DNA of 64,000 nucleotides from Methanobacteriota archaeon (GCA_023396065.1 JAEWXF010000026.1:1-64000), one strand, 5' to 3'. Numbered from the stretch's first letter, positions 52,938 through 62,100 are shown. The notes: generated from the letters alone by a model not told the origin. A program made the numbers and translations.

Positions 52938-54337
52938 CTGACCCCGCACGACAGAAACAGCTGCTTATCGTCATAGCACTGGCGGTATTTATCGATTCTC
53001 TTGACGGTTCGATTGTGAATATTGCTCTGCCGACGATTGCCCAGGGGTTTTCCGCTGATATTTCGCTTGCTGCATGGGTCATTATAGCGTATTTTTTGTT
53101 TCTGGTAGGGTTGATTCCGATTTTTGGGAAGATTGCGGATCACGGCCGTCTTCAGGAGGTGTTCTGTTTTGGGTTTCTGGTTTTTACGGCGGGGTCGGTG
53201 TTGTGTAGTGTGTCGCCGGAGCTTTCGGGTCTGACGGTTTCCCGTGCGGTTCAGGGGGTGGGTGCGTCGATGATTGCGGTTACGGCTCCGCTGCTGATTG
53301 TCCGGCTGCTGCCGAAGAATCACTGGGGTCTGGGGATGGGGCTGACGGCGACGGCGGGGGCGGTTGCTTTGGTGTTCGGGCCGGTGCTGGGCGGTCTGAT
53401 TACGGAGTATCTGAGCTGGCACTGGTGTTTTCTGATGAATGTTCCAATCGGCGTTGCGGCGATCTGGGCGGGTCTGCATATTATCCCGAAAGCCTGTGAG
53501 AGGCCGGCGAAGATTCGGTTTGATCTGCCGGGTGCGCTGCTGATTTTTGTGGCGATTGCGTCGTTGGTGTATGTTCTGGAACGCGGGGGTGCTGCGGGGG
53601 GCGTGAGTGGTTCGGTGGTGGTTTGTGCGGTGGTGTTTTGTGTGTCGGCTGCGGGGTTTGTGGTCCGGGAGCTTTCTGCGGCTGATCCGGTTTTGAATGT
53701 GCGGGTGTTTGCGTGTCTGCCGTTTACGCTGGTTACGGTGTCGTATGTTCTGATTAGTGTGGTGTATGCAGGGTTTTTGTATATTGTTCCGTTTTATATG
53801 TCGATTGTCTGCGGGTTTTCTCCGGCGATTTCGGGGTTGATTCTGTTGATTAGTTCGGTGATTACGGCGGTTATGGGTCTGCCGTCGGGTGCTTTGTCTG
53901 ATACGGTGGGCTGCCGGTGGCTGGTAACGGTTGCGGGCTGTGTGCGGGTAGGGTTTTGTGTGGTGATGGCGGTGCTGATGCCGGAGTACGGGGTGGTCTG
54001 GCTGATTGTTCTGATGGTTCTTTCGGGGGTTACGTTCGGGGTTTCGGGGGGACCGTCGGCTGCACGGATTGTGGAGCATGCGCCGAAGGGTGATGGGGGG
54101 ACGGGGTCGGTTATTTTGATGCTGGGGCAGTATTTTGGTATGGTGGTGGGGGTGGCGTTGTATGCTTTGGTGTTTAATCTGGGGTCGCCGGAGACGGCGG
54201 GTGTTGCGGTGAGTCTTTTGACGGCGGAGGAGTTTTTGCCGGGTTTTCATCTGACGGGATGGTTTGGGGTGATCTGTTCGGTGTTGGTGGTGGTGTGTTC
54301 GGCGGTTGTTGCGGATGCGGTCCGGAGGCAAACCTAA
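52922..54337 (+). CDS. MFS transporter, DHA2 drug efflux family
   Basis: A 471-residue, roughly 14-helix permease. VFIDSLDGSIVNIALPTIAQ near residue 20 and FGKIADHGRLQEVFCFGFLV near 65 are DHA2 signatures, and TATAGAVALVFGPVLGGLIT is motif C. It is a paralogue of the 30.8-kb MFS gene (shared order of motifs). The second half is markedly rich in G and T on the coding strand, a bias that continues into the island downstream. It overlaps the TPR gene. Confidence 0.92.
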   Translation: MYQVLTDPARQKQLLIVIALAVFIDSLDGSIVNIALPTIAQGFSADISLAAWVIIAYFLFLVGLIPIFGKIADHGRLQEVFCFGFLVFTAGSVLCSVSPELSGLTVSRAVQGVGASMIAVTAPLLIVRLLPKNHWGLGMGLTATAGAVALVFGPVLGGLITEYLSWHWCFLMNVPIGVAAIWAGLHIIPKACERPAKIRFDLPGALLIFVAIASLVYVLERGGAAGGVSGSVVVCAVVFCVSAAGFVVRELSAADPVLNVRVFACLPFTLVTVSYVLISVVYAGFLYIVPFYMSIVCGFSPAISGLILLISSVITAVMGLPSGALSDTVGCRWLVTVAGCVRVGFCVVMAVLMPEYGVVWLIVLMVLSGVTFGVSGGPSAARIVEHAPKGDGGTGSVILMLGQYFGMVVGVALYALVFNLGSPETAGVAVSLLTAEEFLPGFHLTGWFGVICSVLVVVCSAVVADAVRRQT

Positions 54338-54819
54338 TACGTGCCCAATAGGTTAATATATTGGTTTGCGGTGTTGTTCGAGAGAATATGGTTGAACGAA
54401 AATGATAATATCAGGGAGGGTCAATAGAGGTATACGATTCTGCTCGAGGGAGCAGGTCACCCAAGGGTATTGGATTTGTTGGAATGCTCCGGTTGACGCA
54501 TACCGCGTGTGATGCGCGAATGCATTAGTTCATTTGGCCGAAGTTTGTAAGCTTCCCTGGCACGGATGTTTCAGCGGGTCCCGGGTGAGACAGTCAGTGG
54601 TACGGTTGTGTGCTGTGCTGACGCAACGGGAGTTCATAGATGTTCGGAGACGGAATGAGGATGGCTGTGGTAGCTTTGCGGCTGTTTTTTTCCAGGAAAA
54701 ATGCGATATATCTGCGGTATGACATGTCATGTCAGAAAAAAACTCAGGTATATTGGATTATACCGACAATGTATGTATCGGGGAAGTGCGGCCCCGAAAA
54801 TTCCGCACAGGATTGAGCT
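54338..54819. other. Spacer upstream of the RHH gene, possible structured RNA or decayed sequence
   Basis: This 482-nt region has no convincing gene. It has a compact hairpin CTGCTC-GAGG-GAGCAG (54440-54455), a dyad CGCG-N7-CGCG (about 54507-54521), and further small GC-rich dyads to about 54600. It is not a tRNA, SRP RNA or RNase P RNA by the motifs I can check. A 62-residue frame at 54534-54722 has no family likeness. The last 100 nt carry operator-like dyads for the next gene. Confidence 0.4.
54719..54764 (+). promoter_or_regulatory. Two dyads in the promoter of the RHH gene
   Basis: ATGACATGTCAT (54719-54730) is a perfect 12-bp palindrome. GGTATA-N6-TATACC (54747-54764) is a perfect 6-bp-arm dyad that includes a TATA-like sequence about 55-70 nt before the RHH start. 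A ribbon-helix-helix protein encoded next to a palindrome overlapping its own promoter suggests autorepression. Confidence 0.55.
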
Positions 54820-55062
54820 ATGGAAGAATATGAGGTTCGTTCGACGGTGAGTCTCCGGGAGTATCTGGAGAATTACAGTCGTCGGGTGTATTATGTGGAT
54901 GTCCATTTTCTCGTGAGCTGCGAGATGGCAGACTATATTATTGAGAAGTCCCGGACGACGGGGCGGAATCGCAGTGAGGTTCTGCGTGATATGGTACGTG
55001 ATGCGATTGATCGTGATGTGGTTGCACGCAAAGAGAAGGGTCTGAGATGTGATGTGCTGTAA
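54820..55062 (+). CDS. Ribbon-helix-helix DNA-binding protein
   Basis: An 80-residue protein. After a 25-residue N-terminal arm comes YYVDVHFLVSCEMADYIIEK (the ribbon strand and first helix) and TGRNRSEVLRDMVRDAIDRD (turn and second helix), the MetJ/Arc layout. It probably binds DNA as a dimer of dimers. Two palindromes lie directly upstream. It is first in the island of G/T-rich genes, separated from the others by a 373-nt spacer. Confidence 0.8.
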   Translation: MEEYEVRSTVSLREYLENYSRRVYYVDVHFLVSCEMADYIIEKSRTTGRNRSEVLRDMVRDAIDRDVVARKEKGLRCDVL

Positions 55063-55435
55063 AAGAGTGGAGTGCCTGCCCCGTTTCATCGGTGAAGTCG
55101 AAAAGAGGTACAGGCTCTATTCTATATGCTGCGGGTGCTCAAACGTCTTTCTCTCGTTCTGTTGACTGTTGACAGTTGTCTGTTGACAGATTTGACGGGA
55201 GGGGGGAAGGGCGGGAGCACCTTTCTCAGAAGAGGTATGATATTGGTGCCTACGCACCTATGTTGTTATTCTTTCTTTCTGAAACTATATATACCTGAGT
55301 TATTGTCGAGAAAAAAATATGGATGAATGGCAGGGAGAAGGCGAAGTGTCCGGCGGTGTCGGGCGGTCGTGATGGCTGTTAACTGTATCTGTGTACTGTG
55401 TACAGTCGGGTCTTCTGCTGTTCTGCGGATGAGTT
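55063..55435. promoter_or_regulatory. Spacer with ACTGT-NN-ACAGT dyads and box A of the coupled cassette
   Basis: Two copies of ACTGT-NN-ACAGT occur, at 55165-55176 and 55395-55406. The first is embedded in TGTTGAC-type repeats. Between them is a good TATA element (ACTATATATACC, about 55285-55296). Transcription from it would start near 55320 and run through the second dyad before the ATG at 55436. A 17-codon frame at 55318-55371 is possible but unsupported. Confidence 0.5.
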
Positions 55436-55915
55436 ATGATGCGAGTTGCGTTAAATGCGTATGCGAGTGAGGATGAGATGGATGTCCTCGATGGTGTTCT
55501 GAAGGCCTGCGGGTTTCAGAATCGTACTGATTATATGACTGCCTGTGTTGAGGCGACGATTTACGGGAATTCGGCGAAGGAGTCGTGTCTTCCGCCGCAG
55601 TTCCGGGAGTGGGCTGCGGGTGTTCGTGCTGCGGCACGGTGTCGCGATACGCTGGTGGAGACGGCGTTTGCGGTGTTTGATGAGCTGGTGTTTGCGGTGG
55701 TTGCGATGCGGGGGTGTGAGGTTGCGTTTTCTCAGGTTCGTGTGGAGCTGGAGGAGGCAATTTTTACGCGGTGCGGGATGGTGCCGAGTCGGGAGGATCT
55801 GTGGAGGTTTCTGCGGATGTATTCGCGGGTTCGTCGTCCGGAGCTTCTGGAGTATCAGCGGTCTGCGATGGCGCGGGTGTATGCGGAGCGCCGGGTTGAG
55901 GGGGGAGTGGAATGA
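55436..55915 (+). CDS. Unknown protein with RHH-like N terminus
   Basis: A 159-residue protein with no family I recognise. The N terminus MMRVALNAYASEDEMDVLDG followed by VLKACGFQNRTDYMTACVEA has the strand-helix-turn-helix spacing of a ribbon-helix-helix domain. The remainder is helical and Arg-rich (EYQRSAMARVYAERRVE). The start may be the first or second ATG (55436 or 55439). It overlaps the HNH gene by 4 nt, so they are translated together. DNA binding is an inference. Confidence 0.65.
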   Translation: MMRVALNAYASEDEMDVLDGVLKACGFQNRTDYMTACVEATIYGNSAKESCLPPQFREWAAGVRAAARCRDTLVETAFAVFDELVFAVVAMRGCEVAFSQVRVELEEAIFTRCGMVPSREDLWRFLRMYSRVRRPELLEYQRSAMARVYAERRVEGGVE

Positions 55916-56430
55916 GTCGGCGGGTTGCGTGTGTGCATACGGGGGATTATGTGGCCTGGCGGTTGTTTGCGACGGGTCGATGGGTGTTTGATGTGGCGGC
56001 GGGGGTGATTTATAGTCGACGGACGGGGAAGCCGGTGCGGTTTTCTGTGGGGCGGGATGGGTATCTGCGGACGAAGGTGCAGGTGCAGGGGATGCCGGTG
56101 TCGATTCTGAAGCATCGGGCTGTCTGGGTTGTGGCGCATGGTGCTGCTGCGCTGCCGCTGGAGTATGGTCTGGAGGTGGATCATGTGAATCATGATCGGG
56201 CGGATTGTCGGCTGGAGAATCTGCGGCTGGTGACGCATGCGGTGAATTCCCAGTCGCGGCCGGGCTGTTTGTCTCCGGCGGAGGGGCGGGAGATTCGCCG
56301 GCGGTATGATGCGGGTGAGATGAGTGTGGATGCGCTGGCGATGGAGTTTGGGATGTCGTATTCGGCGGTGCTGAGTCTTGTGCGCCGGAGGACGTACCGG
56401 GATTCTGCGTATGAGCCGGAGGGGGTGTGA
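55912..56430 (+). CDS. HNH endonuclease with C-terminal helix-turn-helix
   Basis: A 172-residue phage-type HNH protein. The core ILKHRAVWVVAHGA, then GLEVDHVNHDRADCRLENLR and LVTHAVNSQ has the D-H, N and central H spacing of the beta-beta-alpha metal site of homing or restriction HNH nucleases. A C-terminal HTH (EGREIRRRYDAGEMSVDALA, then MEFGMSYSAVLSLVRRRTYR) would give DNA specificity. Such proteins are hallmarks of viruses, plasmids and group I intron-like elements. It is coupled to both neighbours by 4-nt overlaps. Confidence 0.88.
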   Translation: MSRRVACVHTGDYVAWRLFATGRWVFDVAAGVIYSRRTGKPVRFSVGRDGYLRTKVQVQGMPVSILKHRAVWVVAHGAAALPLEYGLEVDHVNHDRADCRLENLRLVTHAVNSQSRPGCLSPAEGREIRRRYDAGEMSVDALAMEFGMSYSAVLSLVRRRTYRDSAYEPEGV

Positions 56431-56885
56431 GGATGATTTCTGCGGGTGAGTTGCTGAATGATGCGGTTCTGCCGGTGTTTTCCCGGCCGTCGGATCCGTT
56501 TGCGGAGGCGGTGTGGTGTGCGGAGCTGGAGGCTGCGGCGGGGGAGCTGGCCCGGGTGATGAACCGCCGGTTTCATGATGTGGTGAACCGGATTTCTGCG
56601 GAGGGGCTGGTGTCGGAGCGGTATGTGGTGACGTTTCCGGCGGTGGCGGTTCGCCGGGTGGATGTGGGACGACTGCGGGAGGAGCTGCCGGAGGTGTTTG
56701 ACCGGGTGGTGTATGTGCGGTGTTGTGATGCGGAGCGGATTTTGTCCCGGGAGCGGTTGTATGCGTTGTGTTGTGCGGCGACGGGGGGACGGGTGCTGAA
56801 GGGTGAGGAGATGGACCGGTATGTGATTGTGGAGGAGAAGCCGTGCCGCCCGGTGGTTACGCGGCTGGACGGGGGTGCGGTATGA
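56427..56885 (+). CDS. Unknown protein of the coupled cassette
   Basis: A 152-residue protein without a recognised family. The N-terminal half is helical (WCAELEAAAGELARVMNRRF), and the middle reads RISAEGLVSERYVVTFPAVA. The C-terminal half includes VYVRCCDAERILSRERLYAL with a Cys pair. A GTG at 56427 overlaps the HNH stop; ATG 56433 is the alternative start. It overlaps the next gene by 4 nt. Its base composition (G/T-rich coding strand) matches the neighbours, so it likely arrived with them. Confidence 0.6.
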   Translation: MRMISAGELLNDAVLPVFSRPSDPFAEAVWCAELEAAAGELARVMNRRFHDVVNRISAEGLVSERYVVTFPAVAVRRVDVGRLREELPEVFDRVVYVRCCDAERILSRERLYALCCAATGGRVLKGEEMDRYVIVEEKPCRPVVTRLDGGAV

Positions 56886-57088
56886 GCCGGCGCTGGTATC
56901 TGGTGCCGGAGTTGTATGACCGGGAGCAGCTGCTTGAGCTGCTGCGGTCCGGGATGTCGGTGCGGGAGATCGGGGAGCAGGTGGGGTGTACCCGGACGAT
57001 GGTGCTGACGGCGATGAAGAATCACGGGATTGTCCGGCCGTTTGTGCGGGAGGTGCCGGAGGTGCTGCGCAGGCGTTTGCGGTTGTGA
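56882..57088 (+). CDS. Small helix-turn-helix protein
   Basis: A 68-residue protein. The segment REQLLELLRSGMSVREIGEQ followed by VGCTRTMVLTAMKNHGIVRP is a helix-turn-helix like those in resolvases and phage regulators. It is the last gene of the coupled cassette. A large hairpin downstream (57162-57206) may mark the end of the element. Confidence 0.7.
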   Translation: MSRRWYLVPELYDREQLLELLRSGMSVREIGEQVGCTRTMVLTAMKNHGIVRPFVREVPEVLRRRLRL

Positions 57089-57427
57089 AAGGGGTGTGCT
57101 GTGGGTCCCGAGGAGTTCCGGAGTCCGTTTCCGGAATTCTTCGGGCGTATTTCGTGAAAAAAACCGCGAATCTACGCGAATTTGGCATTCGCGTGGATTC
57201 GCGGTTAATTCAACTTCATATATCCAAGGATGCCCGAACACCATTTTCATCAGGATGTCAAAGTCAGGATAGTACACAAAACATTTACACATTTCACCCG
57301 GAGACGTTGAGAAAAAACCGACAAATTGTATCAATATCCTGCAAAAATTCAGGATTAATACCTTCCCAGCCCTACAGAATAGATGAGACTGCAGCTCACC
57401 AGAAACTACAGGAGATAAGAAAAAAAC
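57089..57427. other. Spacer with large hairpin and promoter of the 57.4-kb gene
   Basis: After the HTH gene comes a repeat-family copy (about 57130-57206, annotated separately) and then an AT-rich stretch with possible box A elements near 57320-57340 (AATTGTATCAATATCC). GGAG at 57411-57414 lies 13 nt before the next ATG. No further gene was recognised in this 339-nt gap. Confidence 0.4.
57162..57206. repeat. 20-bp-arm inverted repeat of the CGCGAAT family
   Basis: AACCGCGAATCTACGCGAAT (57162-57181) and its complement (57187-57206) pair at 19 of 20 positions with one G-T wobble and a 5-nt TTGGC loop. It is preceded by TTCTTCGGGCGTATTTCGTG, closely similar to the repeat near 44.02-44.20 kb. 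The perfection of the stem in an otherwise AT-rich spacer is striking. Confidence 0.85.
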
Positions 57428-57946
57428 ATGGCAATCAATTTTGTCCCAACCTCTGTTGTGAAGGGCGCAAAGCGTATCTTTACTGCACCGATCGTCTCTG
57501 CATCTGTCTTTGACGCGAATATCGCCGCGGTTACCGGCGCAGATAATCCGCTTGATACGGTAAGTTTCCAGAGTTCCGGTGCCACTGTTCCGGGCGCCGT
57601 TGTCGGCTCCGAGAGCTATAAGGCCACTGTTATGTATGTGGAACCCGTGAACGGGAAGACGGTCGGCAGTCTTGTTCTTACTGCCCCGACCCGGAGCGCC
57701 TGCGATGCGATTGTTACCGATCTCCTCGCGGCAACTGCGATTACTGCGCAGTTCGGCGAGGGTGTGGATGCGGTACAGGATACCGCCAAGAGTAACTGGA
57801 ATGTTGTGGTAAAGCTCCATGATCCAAATGGCGAGAACTACACGCTTACCTTTACCCGCAAGGAGCTTCGTATCGGTTCCTATGAGGATGACGCAATTCT
57901 TGCGAAGGTGGAGACATGGGCGGATACCGTTTCTTCCCTCAACTAA
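57428..57946 (+). CDS. Unknown soluble protein with its own terminator
   Basis: A 172-residue protein I do not recognise. It has no signal peptide or membrane helix. It starts MAINFVPTSVVKGAKRIFTA, is rich in Ala, Thr and Val, probably beta-rich, and ends with FTRKELRIGSYEDDAILAKV. Possible analogies are small viral tail-tube or shell-like proteins, but without a match that is a guess. The GC and codon pattern differ from the G/T-rich island next door. A strong intrinsic terminator follows at 58037-58069, suggesting high, separate expression. Confidence 0.6.
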   Translation: MAINFVPTSVVKGAKRIFTAPIVSASVFDANIAAVTGADNPLDTVSFQSSGATVPGAVVGSESYKATVMYVEPVNGKTVGSLVLTAPTRSACDAIVTDLLAATAITAQFGEGVDAVQDTAKSNWNVVVKLHDPNGENYTLTFTRKELRIGSYEDDAILAKVETWADTVSSLN

Positions 57947-58036
57947 TTATCGGGTTTGTGGGATTTCTTCGGAAGTTCCTTTGCCCGCGGAAGCGGTACT
58001 GCAGTACCCACTGCAAACTCTGTCTTCACCGGACGG

Positions 58037-58069
58037 AACGAGGCTGAATACAGCCCCGTTCTTTTTTTT
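58037..58069 (+). terminator. Strong intrinsic terminator
   Basis: AACGAGGCTG (58037-58046) and CAGCCCCGTT (58051-58060) form a 10-bp stem with one mismatch and a 4-nt AATA loop, followed by CTTTTTTTT. This is the clearest terminator in the window. A second dyad CCGGATGC/GCATCCGG (58096-58103, 58109-58116) lies just downstream. Confidence 0.8.
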
Positions 58070-58156
58070 GTTGTTTTATTCGCTGCCCGGTTGTTCCGGA
58101 TGCTGGCGGCATCCGGTTAACCAAAAATCTATCCTAGAGATTTGGAGAAATAAAAT

Positions 58157-59065
58157 ATGTCAAAAAACATATTTAAAGTTATAGGGGCCTTGCTCGTCCT
58201 GGTCCTTGCAGTATCGTTCAGCGTCGGCGCCGTATCGGCGGTTCCAACTCAAACAACCTACAGTGGTAACGTTGAAATCACCAATGGCATGCTTGCATTA
58301 ACGTATGATGTTCCTTCATGGTCGTCAACTGATCCAATCGGTGACTTCTATCCAGCAGCCTCAGCTCTTGGTGTTCTTCGTGAAACCTCATTGGAAGATC
58401 CAACCCTTATCTATGCTGCGACCTATACCAGTAGCACAGGATCTATTTCCATCACAAACATTAATGGAACAGAATCAGGCAAGGTATGGTACCCATATGT
58501 CTATGATGGAACAACTTTCACCTATGCACCCACGACCGCAACCCTTGCAGGAAATAACACGGAAGTCCGCTACCTGTTTGCACCAGCTGACCTTTCTGAC
58601 ACCAGTTATTTCAGCGTATTTTTAGCAGCAACAAAAATAGCGTACATCACTGTTACCATTGATAATCCGGCATATGGAGTAACCGGATCAGTGACTGTTC
58701 CGGCAGGATCAAACGCCATTGATGTCCTGAATGCAACTAAAGCAGCTGGTTTGATCAGCAGCTTCAACTACACCTGGGTTGAAGACTACTACAACACGGG
58801 AACCTTTTACGCATGGCTTGTTGACATTGACGGTGTTCCATCCTATGACTGGGATACAACCGGGTACGGCTATGGTCTTCTGAAGGATAATGTTGCAACC
58901 GCATCTCTGGACCAGACCTTCTTCAACGAGACCTCGTCTCTCTACAAGATCTTCATGGGTGCAAGCACCTATGGCGGTAACTATGGTGGAACCTCCACTG
59001 GTGGATACTACGACGATGGTATCACCGAATATTTGACGCTGACTGTCACGACCACAAGTACATAA
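58157..59065 (+). CDS. Secreted DUF4430-like protein
   Basis: A 302-residue exported protein. The signal peptide is MSKNIFKVIGALLVLVLAVS and SFSVGAVSA. The mature part is beta-rich, acidic and rich in Thr, Ser and Tyr with many Asn-X-Ser/Thr sites. Residues about 165-300 resemble DUF4430/transcobalamin-like domains (SVTVPAGSNAIDVLNATKAA followed by FYAWLVDIDGVPSYDW). No C-terminal anchor is visible, so it may be released or held by another surface protein. It has a GGAG ribosome-binding site at 58143-58146. Confidence 0.78.
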   Translation: MSKNIFKVIGALLVLVLAVSFSVGAVSAVPTQTTYSGNVEITNGMLALTYDVPSWSSTDPIGDFYPAASALGVLRETSLEDPTLIYAATYTSSTGSISITNINGTESGKVWYPYVYDGTTFTYAPTTATLAGNNTEVRYLFAPADLSDTSYFSVFLAATKIAYITVTIDNPAYGVTGSVTVPAGSNAIDVLNATKAAGLISSFNYTWVEDYYNTGTFYAWLVDIDGVPSYDWDTTGYGYGLLKDNVATASLDQTFFNETSSLYKIFMGASTYGGNYGGTSTGGYYDDGITEYLTLTVTTTST

Positions 59066-59110
59066 ACTCATGTACAGACGTAATGGACCTGGGATGTGAT
59101 TCTATAGGAA

Positions 59111-59126
59111 CTCTCTCTCTCTCTCT
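59111..59126 (+). repeat. (CT)8 microsatellite upstream of the giant surface protein
   Basis: A run of eight CT units lies about 35-50 nt before the ATG at 59160. It is in the leader or promoter and could vary in length by slippage, but no functional role is shown. Confidence 0.5.
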
Positions 59127-59159
59127 TTTCCATTACGTATTTATTATCTTTTCTCATTT

Positions 59160-62100
59160 ATGATGCGTAAATCTCTATTATATGGATTTGTCGCTGTATT
59201 GTGTCTTATGATTCTGATAGCTCCGGTCATGGCAGAGCAGACCACCTATCAGATGAATGGGGCACGAACAGGTCTGGCGGATGATACGTTAACTGTGAAT
59301 ATCGTTGAAAGTAGTGATATGGATGGATATATTGCGGGTTTATCTCAATCTGAGATGGTCTGGATGGATATAGGTATGCTGCCCATGTACTTCGATTATG
59401 TGTACCTGAAAGATTATCTACAATATTCTTCAATTACTGCGGAAGTAATTGCTCTGATTAAGGAAGGGAAATCACTGTCTGAAGTAGTTGCCTATGTCGA
59501 GTCACAGAGTGATCAATTTTTTGGTGGTGGTATCAAATTTGGATCATCAGTTACGTTTTCAGAAGTAGCTCCCGCAGTAATACTGGGTCCTGACTGGAGT
59601 TACGATACATCATTGTATCACACAAAGATTCCGGGAATGGGTGCTGTCGGCAGTACCGCTGTTCTTGCAGACGGCAAAGCGTACTTTGTTACCAGTCCCA
59701 CGGAAAATGAAACCCTTACTGATGATAACATAGGGGTTTATTGTGTTAATATCGGTAGCAAGACTGTGGAATGGTACAATAGCGAACTTCGTGATGGTGG
59801 AATATCCGGACTTACCTTGGTCGATGGCAAACTCTACCTTGGTTCCCTCTCCGGAAAGCTCTACTGTCTGGGAGCAGTTGATGGAAAAATCCTCTGGACT
59901 TCTGATAAAATAGATCAGACTGTGAATACAGGACTTTCTTCCACCCCGCTGGTACTCGGAGACACCGTATATGTAACCACTCAGACACCGGCGGCATTAT
60001 GGGCCTTCTCCTCTGACACTGGAACGGAGATTTACAACAACACCGTTGAAAGCGCCGGTTACTGTGTTGCTCTCCTCTCCTCTCCCTCCACCGATGGCAA
60101 TCGGGTCTTCTCAGCCGGCACATATGGTATTTCAGCATATGATCCCAGCTCCCAGACAAATACGTTGCTCTTTCCTTTGAGTGAACCTGCCGGAACTCCG
60201 GTTTATGCTAATAACAACATCTTCTTTGGAACGGCATCCTCCCTCTATTCAATCAACGCCACCACTGGTGAACAAAACTGGAAGATCAGCCACGACGGAT
60301 ATGCTACATCCCCCTCCATTAAAGGACATACTCTTATTGCAAATGGACCAAACGGCCTTACCGCCTACAACACGGAAACCGGCGCCTGTCTCTGGACTCA
60401 CGTACCACATGCCAATGAAGTGCAAACCATAATTGGGCTTGGTGAGAGACTATCTGCGGATGACACTACTATAACCGTCTCACAAAACTCCCCGATCATT
60501 GTTGGAGATATGGCATTTTACACTGCAAACATCATGGATGGTTACATGTCTGGCTGTCTGTATGGTGTTAACCTCTCTGATGGGACGGAACCTGAGGAAA
60601 CGAGTATTGATGCAACTGTCCGTTCCAATCAGAATGGGGGCGTATTTCATCCATTTACCGGAGCAGTTTTTAATGGACCGATCACTACTTCCTCTCCAGC
60701 AGTCTCATATAACATGCTTTTTATCGGTACTGGCTCGTCCCGTGATAGTATAGGTGAAGCTCAGTATCTCGCAGACGGGTTGTTTGGACTGGGTCTTCCC
60801 GGAACGTTTACCAAGTATTTCTCCAGCGGCGCCGTCACCGTTCCACCGTCTCTCACTCTTGACATACAAGGTATGCCTGTCTCTTATGCAACACCTCTCG
60901 GTCTTCTTGTAGTTGCCTCTGGTGATAAGAGTGAGACCATTACCGTTTCCGAAAATACTCTAACATCCTACGACAGTATCGAAAATGATGCTACAAACAT
61001 GTGGAATGTACGAATTAATGGAGATATCGCCTCTGATATTACCACTAACATTAACGACGGTGATCGTGTCCTCTTCTACTACGGTCCGACCGTCAATACT
61101 GGCGATGCACTTTACGCCGTACAGATGACCACGGACATCGCAAACGCCTTTGCAGAAATCAGCATAAAACCTGACTACAAACGCGCCTTCACACCCGCAG
61201 AAACCGCAGCGCAGACAATGACTGCTGTAGTCACTGACTGGCAGGGAACCGTCATCACACCGGATGCCGGAGAACTTGAGTGGACATCAACATCCAACGC
61301 TTTCCAGCTCAGCCCAAGCGGTCTTGACCTCACCTACACACCGACAGGCGCAGCCGGTGACAGCGCGGTATTTACCCTCACCTACACACCGACAGCCGGT
61401 GATGGCAGTTCTGTAAGCGTTCAGACCGAGCCGATAAGCATCTATCAGAGAACATCGCCAATCAAAACCGATGACTCCATAGAAACCACCATAGACTACT
61501 TCACATGGAAAGGCAACTACGCAAGAACCGGTGTAGCAAACGGAACCGGTCCGGTCACCAGTGACATCCTCTGGGACGTTGAGTTTCCCGCAGTCGGAAC
61601 CCACATCTCCCTCGTCTCCGGTTCACCATCCGTATATGACGGAAAAGTCTACGTCTCTGTCTGGGACGGAGGCATGTCCCCGCAGGGACTCAGAGTAGGA
61701 GTATTCTGTTTCGATGTACAGACCGGTGAAGAAATCTGGAACAATCCAAGTTACCAGTCACGTTCAGGACTCACCGTTCAGGACGGCAAAGTCTACACGA
61801 GCGGCGGCTCCTGCCTCGTCTGCCTCGACGCAAACGACGGACACCTTATTTGGCAGACAAAAGATATCAGCTTATATGCATACGTAGGACTCACCACAAC
61901 ACCTGTTGTCTACAACGGTGTAGTCTATGTGCAGACCTCCACTGTCACCAAAAAAGACGGCGCAGGATCAATCGTTGACGCACTCTACGGCTTCGACGCA
62001 GAAACCGGCGAACAGGTATTCAGAATGAGCGGTCAGGTACCCGATGGATATAGCGGCGGAGCAGGAATGTTTGCTTCTCCCTCCATGTCTCCTGACGGCG

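Noticed and set aside
54440..54600. tRNA or SRP RNA gene near the island start
   Set aside because: No T-arm GTTCRANNC motif with a pairing acceptor stem, and no SRP or RNase P core motifs.
54534..54722. 62-codon frame before the RHH gene
   Set aside because: Starts at TTG without a ribosome-binding site, Cys/Arg-rich, runs into the operator palindrome; no supporting pattern.
55318..55371. 17-codon leader peptide in front of the coupled cassette
   Set aside because: An ATG lies at the predicted transcript start, but such a short Gly-rich frame cannot be told from chance.
56573..57820. 415-codon minus-strand frame across the island end
   Set aside because: Crosses the hairpin repeat and two plus-strand genes; translation is low complexity and without any domain.
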